NCBI GenBank assembly: GCA_035497315.1
Contig: DATJDU010000002.1
Coordinates: forward strand, 19,545-83,544
Length of the DNA: 64,000 nt
Direction: 5' to 3'
DNA from: Andeanibacterium sp035497315
Lineage (GTDB): Bacteria > Pseudomonadota > Alphaproteobacteria > Sphingomonadales > Sphingomonadaceae
This document shows, one piece after another, positions 26,128-35,212 of this stretch (position 1 is its first letter; the number at the start of each line of letters is the position of its first letter). The notes beneath the pieces are model-generated. The model saw nothing but the letters and a program-made list of their open reading frames with translations. It was not told the origin of the DNA and did not search any database. A program made the position numbers and the translations under genes.

Positions 26128-27408
26128 ATGAGCTTTCCCTGGGCAAACCATTACACCCCGTCCCATCCCGTAATGAAGTGGATGGACGAGAAGCTGCCTC
26201 TGCCGCGTCTCGTCTACAATGCTGTCGGCGCGGGTTATCCGGTTCCTCGCAACCTCAACTATCTGTGGAACTTCGGCATTCTCGCCGGCTTCTGTCTGAT
26301 GTTGCAGATCGTCACCGGTGTGATCCTGGCGATGCATTATGCCGCCAATGCCGGCGTGGCTTTCGCCTCGACCGAACACATCATGCGCGACGTGAACTGG
26401 GGCTGGATGCTGCGCTATGCGCATGCGAACGGGGCTTCGGCCTTCTTCGTGGTGGTCTATCTCCACATCTTCCGCGGTTTCTATTTCGGCTCCTACAAGG
26501 CGCCGCGCGAAATGATCTGGCTGCTGGGCGTCGTGATCTTCCTGCTGATGATGGCGACTGCCTTCATGGGCTATGTCCTTCCCTGGGGTCAGATGAGCTT
26601 CTGGGGCGCCAAGGTGATCACCGGCCTGTTCGGGGCGATCCCCGTGGTTGGCGAGCCTATCCAGCAGTGGCTGCTGGGTGGCTTCGCGCCTGACAATGCC
26701 GCGCTGAACCGCTTCTTCTCGCTGCACTTCCTGCTGCCTTTCGTGATCGCGGGTGTCGTGATCCTGCACATTTGGGCGCTGCACATCCCCGGTTCGTCGA
26801 ACCCCACGGGCGTGGAAGTGAAGAGCGAGAGCGATACCGTTCCCTTCCATCCGTATTACACGGCGAAGGACGGTTTCGGGCTGGGCGTGTTCCTGCTGAT
26901 CTACTGCGCCTTCCTGTTCTTCATGCCGAACCAGCTGGGTCACCCGGACAATTACATTCCGGCCAACCCGCTCTCCACGCCGGCGCATATCGTTCCCGAA
27001 TGGTACTTCTGGCCGTTTTACGCGATCCTGCGTGCCTTCACTTTCGATATCTTCTTCATTCCGGCGAAGCTGATGGGCGTGCTGGCGATGTTCGCGGCGA
27101 TCCTGGTGTGGTTCTTCCTGCCCTGGCTGGACAACTCGCCGGTGCGCTCGGGCAACTATCGCCCGGTGTTCAAGAAGTTCTTCTGGATTCTCGTCATCGA
27201 TATGGCGGTGCTGTTCTATTGCGGCGGCGCCCCGGCTGAAGAGCCCTTCGTGATGCTGAGCCAGATCGCCACGGCTTATTACTTCCTGCACTTCCTCGTC
27301 GTCCTTCCGCTCGTTGCGCTGATGGAAAAGCCCAAGCCGCTGCCCTTCTCGATCACAGAGGCAGTGCTCGGCTCGGATGACGCAGCGAAGCTTGCGGCGA
27401 AGAGCTAA
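26128..27408 (+). CDS. petB: Cytochrome b of the bc1 complex
   Basis: 426 residues, full bacterial length. Polytopic inner-membrane subunit binding hemes bL and bH and the quinol/quinone sites. Recognisable: NYLWNFGILAGFCLMLQIVTGV, MHYAAN, GWMLRYAHANGASAFFVVVYLHIFRGFY (heme His), FMGYVLPWGQMSFWGAKVITGLF and, in the Qo site, the PEWYFWPFYAILRAF motif. Transcribed with petA and petC. Confidence 0.98.
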   Translation: MSFPWANHYTPSHPVMKWMDEKLPLPRLVYNAVGAGYPVPRNLNYLWNFGILAGFCLMLQIVTGVILAMHYAANAGVAFASTEHIMRDVNWGWMLRYAHANGASAFFVVVYLHIFRGFYFGSYKAPREMIWLLGVVIFLLMMATAFMGYVLPWGQMSFWGAKVITGLFGAIPVVGEPIQQWLLGGFAPDNAALNRFFSLHFLLPFVIAGVVILHIWALHIPGSSNPTGVEVKSESDTVPFHPYYTAKDGFGLGVFLLIYCAFLFFMPNQLGHPDNYIPANPLSTPAHIVPEWYFWPFYAILRAFTFDIFFIPAKLMGVLAMFAAILVWFFLPWLDNSPVRSGNYRPVFKKFFWILVIDMAVLFYCGGAPAEEPFVMLSQIATAYYFLHFLVVLPLVALMEKPKPLPFSITEAVLGSDDAAKLAAKS

Positions 27409-27435
27409 GCGAACAGTCCCGAGGGAAAACGACAC

Positions 27436-28278
27436 ATGAACCGCCTCATCGCATCCGTCGCCGTCGGCCTGTTCTTCGTGCTGTCCGTGCTCGCTGCCTT
27501 TGTCAGCGGCGCCTACACCGCGATTACCGAGCCGGCTGCGGAAACCGTCGAACACGCGTTCCACAAGGTTCCGAAGGAACTGCACCTGGCGAGCGACGGC
27601 CCCTTCGGCCGTTTCGACAAGCAGCAGCTCCAGCGCGGCCTCCAGGTCTACAGCGAAGTCTGCTCGGCCTGCCACTCGCTCAAATATGTCGCCTTCCGCG
27701 ACCTTGAGCAGCTCGGCTATAACGAAGCCGAAGTGAAGGCGATCGCCGCCAGCAAGCAGGTGCCGGGCATCGACCCGAATACCGGCGAGGCGAACAGCCG
27801 TCCGGGTCTGGCGACCGACTATTTCCCGTCGCCCTATCCGAACGATATTGCGGCGCGTGCAGCGAACAACAATGCCGTTCCCCCGGATCTCTCGCTGATC
27901 ACCAAGGCGCGGCATGAAGGCCCTGCCTATGTCTATTCGCTGCTGACGGGCTTCACCAGCCAGCCTGCGGAACTGCTCAAGAAGTTCCCCGATGCGAAGA
28001 CGCCGGATGGCCTGCACTACAACCCATATTTCGCGAACCTCAATCTCGCGATGGCTCCGCCGCTGACCGACGGTCAGGTGACCTTCGCCGACGGTTCGCC
28101 CAATACGGTCGACGCCATGTCGAAGGACGTTGCGGCCTTCCTCGTGTGGACGGCCGAGCCGAGCCTCGACAAACGCAAGCAGACTGGCTGGCCGGTGCTG
28201 GGCTTCCTGCTCTTCGCCACCGTGCTTTCCTATCTCGCTTACCGGAACATCTGGGCTGAGAAGAAGGCCAAGCACTGA
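27436..28278 (+). CDS. petC: Cytochrome c1 of the bc1 complex
   Basis: 280 residues with an N-terminal signal/hydrophobic stretch (LIASVAVGLFFVLSVLAAFVSG) and the c-type heme site CSACH at residues 76-80, followed by SLKYVAFRDL. The C-terminal anchor is PVLGFLLFATVLSYLAYRNIW. Carries electrons from the Rieske centre to soluble cytochrome c. Last gene of the operon, followed within 30 bp by a strong terminator. Confidence 0.97.
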   Translation: MNRLIASVAVGLFFVLSVLAAFVSGAYTAITEPAAETVEHAFHKVPKELHLASDGPFGRFDKQQLQRGLQVYSEVCSACHSLKYVAFRDLEQLGYNEAEVKAIAASKQVPGIDPNTGEANSRPGLATDYFPSPYPNDIAARAANNNAVPPDLSLITKARHEGPAYVYSLLTGFTSQPAELLKKFPDAKTPDGLHYNPYFANLNLAMAPPLTDGQVTFADGSPNTVDAMSKDVAAFLVWTAEPSLDKRKQTGWPVLGFLLFATVLSYLAYRNIWAEKKAKH

Positions 28279-28305
28279 GTTCGGTTCGATAGAAACGCAT
28301 TCCTG

Positions 28306-28345
28306 AACGCCCCTCCATCCCCGGATGCGAGGGGCGTTTTGTTTG
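28306..28345 (+). terminator. Terminator of petABC
   Basis: Perfect 10-bp stem AACGCCCCTC (28306-28315) with GAGGGGCGTT (28329-28338), 13-base loop, then TTTTGTTTG. A textbook Rho-independent terminator 27 bp after the petC stop, separating the bc1 operon from apt. Confidence 0.93.
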
Positions 28346-28372
28346 TGAAGCCAGCGCTGCAAGGGAGGCCGC

Positions 28373-28909
28373 GTGACGCCTGAAGAGCTTAAGAAGCTAA
28401 TCCGTACCGTGCCGGATTTTCCGCGGCAGGGGGTCCTGTTTCGCGACATCACTACCCTCCTTGCGGATGGGAAGGGGCTTACCGCAGCGGTCGAGAATAT
28501 TGCGCAGCGCGCCAATGCGGTGGGTGCGGGTGCGATTGCCGGGCTTGAGGCGCGAGGCTTCATCTTCGGCGCGGCGGTGGCCTCGCTGCTGATGTTGGGC
28601 TTTGTGCCGGTACGCAAGGCGGGCAAGCTGCCCGTGCCCACGATCGGTGTCGACTACGCGCTTGAATATGGTGAGGCGCGGCTGGAAATCGACCCCACGC
28701 TGATCCAGCCAGGCGAGCGAATCATCATCGTGGATGATCTGATCGCTACCGGTGGCACTGCCTTGGCTGCCACTCAGCTTTTGCGGCAGGCGGGTGCAAT
28801 AGTTGATCGTGCGCTGTTCGTGATCGATCTGCCGGAACTGGGCGGCGGTGATCTGCTGCGCAAAAACGGCGTCACAGTGGAAGCGCTGATGGAATTCGAA
28901 GGCCACTGA
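28373..28909 (+). CDS. apt: Adenine phosphoribosyltransferase
   Basis: 178 residues starting at GTG 28373, with AGGGAGG five bases ahead. Salvages adenine with PRPP to AMP. Motifs: RTVPDFPRQGVLFRDITTLL, GLEARGFIFGAAVA, RKAGKLP, LEYGEARLEIDP and the PRPP loop IIVDDLIATGGTALAA. Length and motifs match the family. It has a terminator in front, so the promoter must overlap or lie just after the petABC terminator. Confidence 0.97.
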   Translation: MTPEELKKLIRTVPDFPRQGVLFRDITTLLADGKGLTAAVENIAQRANAVGAGAIAGLEARGFIFGAAVASLLMLGFVPVRKAGKLPVPTIGVDYALEYGEARLEIDPTLIQPGERIIIVDDLIATGGTALAATQLLRQAGAIVDRALFVIDLPELGGGDLLRKNGVTVEALMEFEGH

Positions 28910-28981
28910 TCCTGACGGCCGGAGCAAGCTCCTATTGACGGAGCGCCCTCGGTAATGGCAGTGCAGCCGCCACGGGAACGG

Positions 28982-29055
28982 GCGGGTATAGCTTAGTGGT
29001 AAAGCCCTAGCCTTCCAAGCTAGTTATGCGGGTTCGATTCCCGCTACCCGCTCCA
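28982..29055 (+). tRNA. tRNA-Gly (TCC anticodon)
   Basis: 74 bases with encoded CCA. Acceptor GCGGGTA pairs with TACCCGC (29045-29051); D arm GCTTAGTGGTAAAGC; anticodon stem CTAGC/GCTAG with loop CTTCCAA, anticodon TCC; T arm GCGGGTTCGATTCCCGC. A TTGACG at 28935-28940 could be its -35 element, but no convincing -10 follows. Confidence 0.97.
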
Positions 29056-29430
29056 GCCCTTCCCGATAGCCTGAAAAGACCCGCAAGCAGATTCCGGCCG
29101 GTGGCTTCCTAGGTCTGGCGCGTCCGGCGCGGTCTTCATGACCATTCGCGAGAGCTGGCCCGATCGGGGCATGGGGCGGAGTGTGACACGGAACGGCCCC
29201 TGAAACCTTGTGACCTTTTCCCGATATTAAAACGTATTTTCAATGGGTTGGCGTGAAATCCATGTGTGGCGAATGTGACTTTCGCACAAATGCCTATTTT
29301 CTCCCCCCTCCGAATGTCTGGCACCGACCAAAAGGAACGAGCCGAAAGGGCTCTAGCGACTCAGGGCGATGTAGGAAAATGGGGATTTGGACTGGTTAAA
29401 AGCCGGCAGCTTTCGGGGTGCCCATAGGCG

Positions 29431-29466
29431 GAAAAAGAAAGAGACCGGACGTTTCCTTACCCGGTC
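29431..29466 (-). terminator. Probable terminator of phaZ
   Basis: Stem GACCGG (29443-29448) with CCGGTC (29461-29466), loop of 12 bases; on the minus strand it leads into TCTTTCTTTTTC (complement of 29431-29442). Rho-independent type, about 90 bp beyond the phaZ stop. Confidence 0.7.
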
Positions 29467-29492
29467 ACACTGACACAAATATTCATTCCCGA

Positions 29493-29510
29493 TCCCGGCG
29501 AAGGCCGGGA
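29493..29510. repeat. REP-like hairpin downstream of phaZ
   Basis: TCCCGGC (29493-29499), GAAG... loop, GCCGGGA (29504-29510), followed by CCTCTGGC. The 'CCCGGCGAAGGCCGGGA' core is of the same style as the other CCCG-type repeats in this window. Single hairpin only, so possibly a fragment of a larger element. Confidence 0.5.
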
Positions 29511-29555
29511 CCTCTGGCGATATGGGTATAGGTCGGGCGGGGATGGCGAAGGGGT

Positions 29556-30815
29556 TCAGGCCACCGCCTGCAATTTGCTGCCCTTGCCCTTGCCGCTTGA
29601 ATTCGCGCGCATCCATTCTTCCACCACGGGTGCGATGCGGGTGCGCCATTTGCTGCCGTTGAAGATCCCGTAATGGCCGACATCGGCGGCGAGGAGATAT
29701 TGCTTCTTCGCCTCGGGCAGATTGTGGGCAAGATCGAGCGCCGCCCGGGTCTGGCCAATGCCGGAAATATCGTCCCGCTCGCCCTCGATCGCCAACAGCG
29801 CGGTGTCGCGGATCGCGCCCAGATCGATCACCTTTCCGCGATGGACGAATTTGCCGCGCGGCAGCGAGTGTTCCTTGAACACATGCTCCACCGTCTGGAG
29901 ATAGAATTCCTCCGTCAGGTCGCAGACCGAGAGATATTCGTCATAAAACGCCTTATGCGAAGCCGCCCCGTCGTCGTCGCCTTCGATCAGATGATTGAAA
30001 TATTGGTAATGGCTCATCATGTGGCTGCCCAGATTCATCGCGATGAAGCCGGACAATTGCAGGAAGCCGGGATAGACCTTGCGCCCCCCGCCGGGATAGA
30101 CGGCCGGCACAGTGGCGATCACATGGTTGCGGAACCAGCTGAGCGGCCGTTCCATCGCTACATCGTTCACGCTGGTGGGCGATGCGCGCGTGTCGATCGG
30201 GCCGCCCATCATGGTCAGGCTGGCCGGGCGGCAGGGATGACCATCCGAAGCCATGATCGCGGTGGCGGCATAGGCGGGCACCGAAGGCTGGCACACGGCC
30301 ATCACATGGGTGTCGGGGCCCAGGAAGGTGAGGAATTCGATCAGATAGTCGATGTAATCGTCCAGATCGAAGCGGCCCTTGTGCATCGGCACCATCTTCG
30401 CATCGGCCCAGTCGGTTACATAGACGTCCTGATTTTCCACCATCCGCGCCACCGTGCCACGCAGCAGGCTGGCGTAATGGCCGCTCATCGGGGCGACCAC
30501 CAGCAGGCGCGGGGCATCGTCGGGCAGGCCTTCCCGGCGGAAACGCTTGAGATCGCAGAAGGGCTTTTTCAGCACCACGCTCTCGCTCACCGGCCATTCC
30601 TGCCCTTCGGCGCGGGCATGGGTGATGCCCCATTCCGGCTTGCCGCGCGAGGCATAGGCATGGGCGAATACTTCCAGCGCACTGGCCATCACCGGCGAAG
30701 CGCCCGCATAGCCGAGGGGATTGGTGGGGTTGGAGAGGAATTCTGCCCAGACGGAAGCCCATGTGCTCGCGCCCGAAAGCATCGCGCGCTGGATTTCATA
30801 GGTGTGATAAAGCAA
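29556..30815 (-). CDS. phaZ: Intracellular polyhydroxyalkanoate depolymerase
   Basis: 419 residues from TTG 30815 (LLYHTYEIQRAML), preceded by AAGGGG; the family usually begins 'MLYxxYE', so this non-ATG start fits better than the upstream frame to 30908. Degrades stored PHB/PHA granules. Catalytic Cys175 lies in AVCQPSVPAYAATA, the Cys-type 'lipase box' of PhaZ1/PhaZa1; the Asp is in EGERDDISG and the His in DVGHYGIF. The C terminus has the short-chain depolymerase signature WRTRIAPVVEEWM. Implies the organism makes PHA, though no phaC is in the window. Divergent from the ABC exporter. Confidence 0.93.
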   Translation of the reverse strand: MLYHTYEIQRAMLSGASTWASVWAEFLSNPTNPLGYAGASPVMASALEVFAHAYASRGKPEWGITHARAEGQEWPVSESVVLKKPFCDLKRFRREGLPDDAPRLLVVAPMSGHYASLLRGTVARMVENQDVYVTDWADAKMVPMHKGRFDLDDYIDYLIEFLTFLGPDTHVMAVCQPSVPAYAATAIMASDGHPCRPASLTMMGGPIDTRASPTSVNDVAMERPLSWFRNHVIATVPAVYPGGGRKVYPGFLQLSGFIAMNLGSHMMSHYQYFNHLIEGDDDGAASHKAFYDEYLSVCDLTEEFYLQTVEHVFKEHSLPRGKFVHRGKVIDLGAIRDTALLAIEGERDDISGIGQTRAALDLAHNLPEAKKQYLLAADVGHYGIFNGSKWRTRIAPVVEEWMRANSSGKGKGSKLQAVA

Positions 30816-30997
30816 GCGACGATCCCCTTTGGGCCGACTCCGTGAAGGCCTGAATGGGCCCTTTCCCTGACATTGTGGCGCGTTTCGTCTCATTGTGCAA
30901 TGCAGCACAGGCGGGCTGCGGCGAACCGAGCTGTTCCAATCTGGCCGCGCACGTCATTCCGCTTCATTCCGCCGCCGCTTTGGGCTAGGCGCGCGCC

Positions 30998-32800
30998 ATG
31001 GCACGTGCACCCCGGAACCGGCCCGATGTAGAACCCGCAAAATCGCTAGGCCCGCTGGGTATGATCTGGCAGGCGGCGATGCGCTATCCAGCGCAGGTTG
31101 CGCTTTCGCTGATCGCATTGACGGTAACGGCTGCCGCCACTCTGGCGATTCCCGCCGGCTTCCGCCTGATTATCGATCGGGGCTTTGCCGAAGGCGGCAA
31201 TCCGGCCGATATCGCGCGCTGGTTCCGCTATCTGTTCATGATCGTGGCCGTGCTGGCCATCGGCACGGGCTGCCGGTTCTATTTCGTGAGCTGGCTGGGC
31301 GAGCGGGTGATTGCCGATATCCGCAAGGCGGTGCAGGCCAATCTCCTGCGCCTGTCGCCGGGCTTCTTCGAAGAGAACAGCCCCAAGGAAATCTCCTCGC
31401 GCATGACGGCGGACACCGCCCAGATCGAACAGGTGGTGGGCACTACCGTTTCGGTTGCCTTGCGCAATCTCATCACTGTTCTGGGCGGGGTGGGATACCT
31501 CTTTTATCTCGCACCGCAGCTCACCCTGATGCTGGTGGTGGCGGTGCCGATTGTGGTGCTGCCGATCGTGTGGTTCGGCCGCCGCCTGCGCAAGATTTCG
31601 CGCGAAAGCCAGGACCGGGTGGCCGATGTCGGCGCCATGACCACCGAAGTGCTGGGCGCGATGAAGATCGTGCAGGGCTTCAATCAGGAAGGGCGCGAGG
31701 CCAGCCGCTTCGCCGCGATTGTGGAGCGGACTTTCGACACGGCCCGCCACCGCATCCTGCTGCGTTCGATCATGACGTCCATCGTTATCCTGTTCATCTT
31801 CGGATCGATCACCATGCTGATGTGGCGCGGCGCGATCCAGGTGGCGGAAGGCATATTGAGCGGCGGCACTATCGCCGCCTTCGTGCTGACCGGCGCGCTG
31901 GTGGCCGGCGCCTTCGGTTCGCTGACGGAAGTCTATGGCGATCTGCTGCGCGGCGCCGGTGCGGCGAGCCGCCTCAACGAGCTGCTGAAGGAAAAGCCTG
32001 CCATCGCCCCGCCCGCGCGCCCGCTGGAACTGCCGGTTCCGCCGCGTGGCAGCATGGCCTTTCAGGGAGTGACCTTCCGCTATCCCACCCGCCCCGAAAC
32101 GGCAGCGATCATGGATTTCGACCTGACGATCGAGCCGGGCGAAACCGTGGCCATCGTCGGCCCGTCGGGGGCGGGCAAATCCACCCTGTTCCAGCTGGCA
32201 GAGCGATTCTACGATCCGCAGGCAGGCACGATCCGGCTGGACGGCGTGCCGCTGACCAGCGTGGACCCGGCCGAAATCCGTCGCCGCATGGCGCTGGTGC
32301 CGCAGGAAGGCACTTTGTTTGCCGCCAGCGCGCGCGACAATCTGCGTTATGGCGCATGGGATGCGAGCGAGGACTCTATCTGGGAAGCGGCTCGTGCGGC
32401 CAATGCGGAGGATTTCCTCAAGGCCCTGCCCCAGGGTCTCGACACCTATCTGGGCGAAGGCGGCGCGCGCCTTTCCGGCGGTCAGCGTCAGCGCGTGGCG
32501 ATTGCCCGCGCATTGCTGCGCGATGCGCCGATCCTGCTGCTGGACGAAGCGACCAGCGCGCTCGATGCGGAGAGCGAACGGCTGGTGCAGCAGGCGCTCG
32601 AACGGCTGATGGAACACCGCACCACGCTCGTTATCGCCCACCGTCTCGCCACGGTGCGCGCGGCGGACCGGATCGTGGTGATGGATGGCGGGCGCATCGT
32701 GGAGCAGGGCACCCATGCGGAACTGACCGCGGCGGGTGGGCTCTATGCGCGGCTCGCCTCGCTCCAGTTCGATAATATCGCCGTCGAAGGGGCAAAATAG
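30998..32800 (+). CDS. ABC exporter, fused membrane and ATPase domains (MsbA/ABCB type)
   Basis: 600 residues, half-transporter expected to dimerise. Membrane domain about residues 30-320 (six spans), with the intracellular-loop segment FFEENSPKEISSRMTADTAQIE. ATPase domain ~345-590: Walker A GPSGAGKST, Q-loop ALVPQEGTLF, signature LSGGQRQRVAIARALL, Walker B ILLLDEATSALD, H-loop VIAHRLATV. Related proteins export lipids, lipid A or drugs; the substrate cannot be named. Stand-alone, divergent from phaZ. Confidence 0.9.
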   Translation: MARAPRNRPDVEPAKSLGPLGMIWQAAMRYPAQVALSLIALTVTAAATLAIPAGFRLIIDRGFAEGGNPADIARWFRYLFMIVAVLAIGTGCRFYFVSWLGERVIADIRKAVQANLLRLSPGFFEENSPKEISSRMTADTAQIEQVVGTTVSVALRNLITVLGGVGYLFYLAPQLTLMLVVAVPIVVLPIVWFGRRLRKISRESQDRVADVGAMTTEVLGAMKIVQGFNQEGREASRFAAIVERTFDTARHRILLRSIMTSIVILFIFGSITMLMWRGAIQVAEGILSGGTIAAFVLTGALVAGAFGSLTEVYGDLLRGAGAASRLNELLKEKPAIAPPARPLELPVPPRGSMAFQGVTFRYPTRPETAAIMDFDLTIEPGETVAIVGPSGAGKSTLFQLAERFYDPQAGTIRLDGVPLTSVDPAEIRRRMALVPQEGTLFAASARDNLRYGAWDASEDSIWEAARAANAEDFLKALPQGLDTYLGEGGARLSGGQRQRVAIARALLRDAPILLLDEATSALDAESERLVQQALERLMEHRTTLVIAHRLATVRAADRIVVMDGGRIVEQGTHAELTAAGGLYARLASLQFDNIAVEGAK

Positions 32801-32962
32801 CGCGTGGGAAGGCTTGCCTTCCGCCGCTATTTTCGACCAAGTAACATTTGCAACCGATCAACGGCGGCGTTTCGCTGCCGGATGCCGCTATGGCATTGTC
32901 CATGTTCCTCTTGCGGAGCCTTGCTTGCCTGCGCCGGGTTCCGAACCATTGAAGGGTTTTCG

Positions 32963-35149
32963 ATGATCCGTCCCCTGATCCGTTCCACGATCCTTGCCGG
33001 TGCCTCGGCCGTGGCGCTTGCCGTTTCCGTCCCCGCTCTTGCCGCACCTGCCCTTGCCGGCCCCGCGCTCGAGATGCTCGATCATGGAGTGGAGGCCGCG
33101 CCGTCCGCTGAAGGCGCCGCCGCGCCGGAAATGAGCTTCGGCAGCTGGGGCTTCGATCCGGCCACGCTCGACCCTGCGGTGAAGCCGGGGGACGATTTCT
33201 TCGGCTACGTCAACGGCAAGTGGGTGCGCGATAATCCGATTCCGCCGGAATATACCCGTTATGGCGCGTTCAACTATCTCGACGAAAAGTCGAAGGCCGA
33301 TGTGCAGGCGCTGATCGACGAACTGGTCTCGAAGAAGCAGCAGCCCGGCTCGGGCGAGCAGCGCATCGTCGATGCCTATAAGGCCTATCTCGATACTGCC
33401 GCGATCGACGCCAAGGGCCTCGCGCCCGCATCGCCCTATCTTACGCAGATTTTCCAGGCGAAGGACCTTACCGAGCTGAACGGGCTGTTCGCCCAGCCGG
33501 GCTATCCGGGGCTGGTGGGCGCGGGCATCGCGATCGATGACAAGGACCCGGACGCCTATATCCCCTCCATGGGCTTTTCCGGCATGGGTCTGCCGGATCG
33601 CGACATGTATCTGGTGGATAGCGAGCAGAACCGCGAGGTGCAGGCCCAGTACAAGGAATTCCTGACCTTCATGCTGGGCAAGGCCGGCTATGCCGATCCG
33701 AAGGCGGCGGCGGAATCGGTCTATGCCTTCGAACATAAGGTGGCCGAAATCGAATGGGCGCGCACGGCCATGCGCAACAGCGACATCACCTATCACAAGC
33801 TGAGCCGCGCCGAGCTGGAGGCGCTGGCCCCCAACTATCCTCTGGCCACCCTGCTCGACGCTTCGGGCCTCGGCAAGGTGGAGTATTTCCTTGCACCGCA
33901 GATTCCGCCCTCCAGGGAGGAGGCCGAGAAGCTGGGGCTGACGCAGGATCAGCTGGCCGAGATCGGCGGCGGCCTGCCCGCGATGATGAAGCTGCTCACC
34001 GAAACGCCGCTGCCTACGCTCAAGGCCTTCATGGCGGCGCGCTTCCTTTCGGCCCATGCCGACGTGCTGCCCAGCGAGATCGACCAGGCCAATTTCGATT
34101 TCTACGGCAAGGTGCTGAACGGTGCGCAGGAACAGCGCCCGCGCTGGAAACGCGCGATCGAGGCGACTGAAGCCCAGCTGGGCGAAGTGCTGGGCAAGGC
34201 CTATGCCGAGCGTTACTTCCCCGCTGCCAGCAAGACCGCGATGCAGGATCTGGTGGCCAATCTGCGCAAGGCGCTGGGCCAGAGCCTGGAAGAAAACGAC
34301 TGGATGAGCGCCGAAACCAAGGTGCAGGCCGAAGCGAAGCTGGCAAGCTTCTTCCCCAAGATCGGCTATCCCGACAAGTTCGAGACCTATCAGGGGCTGG
34401 AAATCAGCCCGGCGGACCCGCTGGGCAACGAGATCGCGACGATCGGCTGGCAGTGGAAGAAGGACCTCTCCCGCCTGGGCACTCCGCCCGATCGCGCCGA
34501 ATGGTTCATGCTGCCGCAGACGGTGAACGCCTATTACAACCCTTCCTTCAACGAGATCGTGTTCCCGGCCGCGATCCTGCAGCAGCCCTTCTTCGGGGCG
34601 AAGGCGGACATGGCCGTGAATTACGGTGCCATCGGCGGGGTGATCGGCCACGAAATGGGCCATGGCTTCGACGATCAGGGATCGAAATACGATGCCAAGG
34701 GCCGCCTGGACGATTGGTGGACCGATGCGGACCGCAAGGCCTTCGACGCCAAGGGCGACAAGCTGGCCAGCCAGTATGACAAGTTCTGCCCGCTCGACGA
34801 TGGCAAGACCTGCGTCAACGGCCGCCTGACCCTGGGCGAGAATATCGGCGATCTTTCCGGCCTCAGCCTCGCCTATCGCGCCTACAAGATGGCGCTGGGC
34901 GGCAAGGAGGACAAGGTGATCGACGGGCTGACCGGCGACCAGCGGTTCTTCCTGTCCTGGGCGCAGGCCTGGCGCAGCGCCATCCGTTCGGAACGGTTGC
35001 GCCAGCAGATGCTCACCGATCCGCACTCTCCGGCGGAATTCCGGGTGAACGGCCCGCTGCCCAATGTTGATGCCTGGTACAAGGCCTTCGACGTGAAGCC
35101 GGGCGACAAGCTCTATCTGCCGCCGGAAGAACGCGTCCATATCTGGTAA
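32963..35149 (+). CDS. M13 family metallopeptidase (PepO/neprilysin-like), exported
   Basis: 728 residues from ATG 32963 with GAAGGG ahead; it starts with a signal peptide (MIRPLIRSTILAGASAVAL...PALA). After an acidic Ala-rich linker the M13 N-terminal domain begins at WGFDPATLDPAVKPGDDFFGYVNGKW. Catalytic domain: NAYYNPSFNEIVFPAAILQ, zinc site HEMGH at 563-567 within VIGHEMGHGFDDQGSKYD, third ligand Glu626 in LGENIGDLSGL. Ends with PGDKLYLPPEERVHIW, the typical M13 C terminus. Cleaves oligopeptides in the periplasm. Confidence 0.95.
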   Translation: MIRPLIRSTILAGASAVALAVSVPALAAPALAGPALEMLDHGVEAAPSAEGAAAPEMSFGSWGFDPATLDPAVKPGDDFFGYVNGKWVRDNPIPPEYTRYGAFNYLDEKSKADVQALIDELVSKKQQPGSGEQRIVDAYKAYLDTAAIDAKGLAPASPYLTQIFQAKDLTELNGLFAQPGYPGLVGAGIAIDDKDPDAYIPSMGFSGMGLPDRDMYLVDSEQNREVQAQYKEFLTFMLGKAGYADPKAAAESVYAFEHKVAEIEWARTAMRNSDITYHKLSRAELEALAPNYPLATLLDASGLGKVEYFLAPQIPPSREEAEKLGLTQDQLAEIGGGLPAMMKLLTETPLPTLKAFMAARFLSAHADVLPSEIDQANFDFYGKVLNGAQEQRPRWKRAIEATEAQLGEVLGKAYAERYFPAASKTAMQDLVANLRKALGQSLEENDWMSAETKVQAEAKLASFFPKIGYPDKFETYQGLEISPADPLGNEIATIGWQWKKDLSRLGTPPDRAEWFMLPQTVNAYYNPSFNEIVFPAAILQQPFFGAKADMAVNYGAIGGVIGHEMGHGFDDQGSKYDAKGRLDDWWTDADRKAFDAKGDKLASQYDKFCPLDDGKTCVNGRLTLGENIGDLSGLSLAYRAYKMALGGKEDKVIDGLTGDQRFFLSWAQAWRSAIRSERLRQQMLTDPHSPAEFRVNGPLPNVDAWYKAFDVKPGDKLYLPPEERVHIW

Positions 35150-35212
35150 AAAGGCATCGGTTGGTCGGGCCACGCTTGACTTGGCCCGACCAACCGCCAT
35201 CACCGCGAACCC

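Larger units (their letters stand above)
29056..29555. other. 500-bp gene-free region between tRNA-Gly and phaZ
   Basis: No convincing coding frame in either strand. The stretch 29205-29330 is noticeably less GC-rich than the surroundings (for example CGATATTAAAACGTATTTTC). It holds a small GAGCC/GGCTC hairpin near 29340-29353, the phaZ terminator (29431-29466) and a REP-like hairpin (29493-29510). The AT-rich part could be a promoter or the remains of lost sequence; I see nothing that decides this. Confidence 0.5.

Noticed and set aside
26011..28641. 876-codon open frame antisense to petABC and apt
   Set aside because: Covers four solid genes and has no motif; a GC-skew shadow.
29136..29324. 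62-codon minus-strand frame between tRNA-Gly and phaZ
   Set aside because: No ribosome site, no motif, and it spans the compositional change in the region; probably chance.
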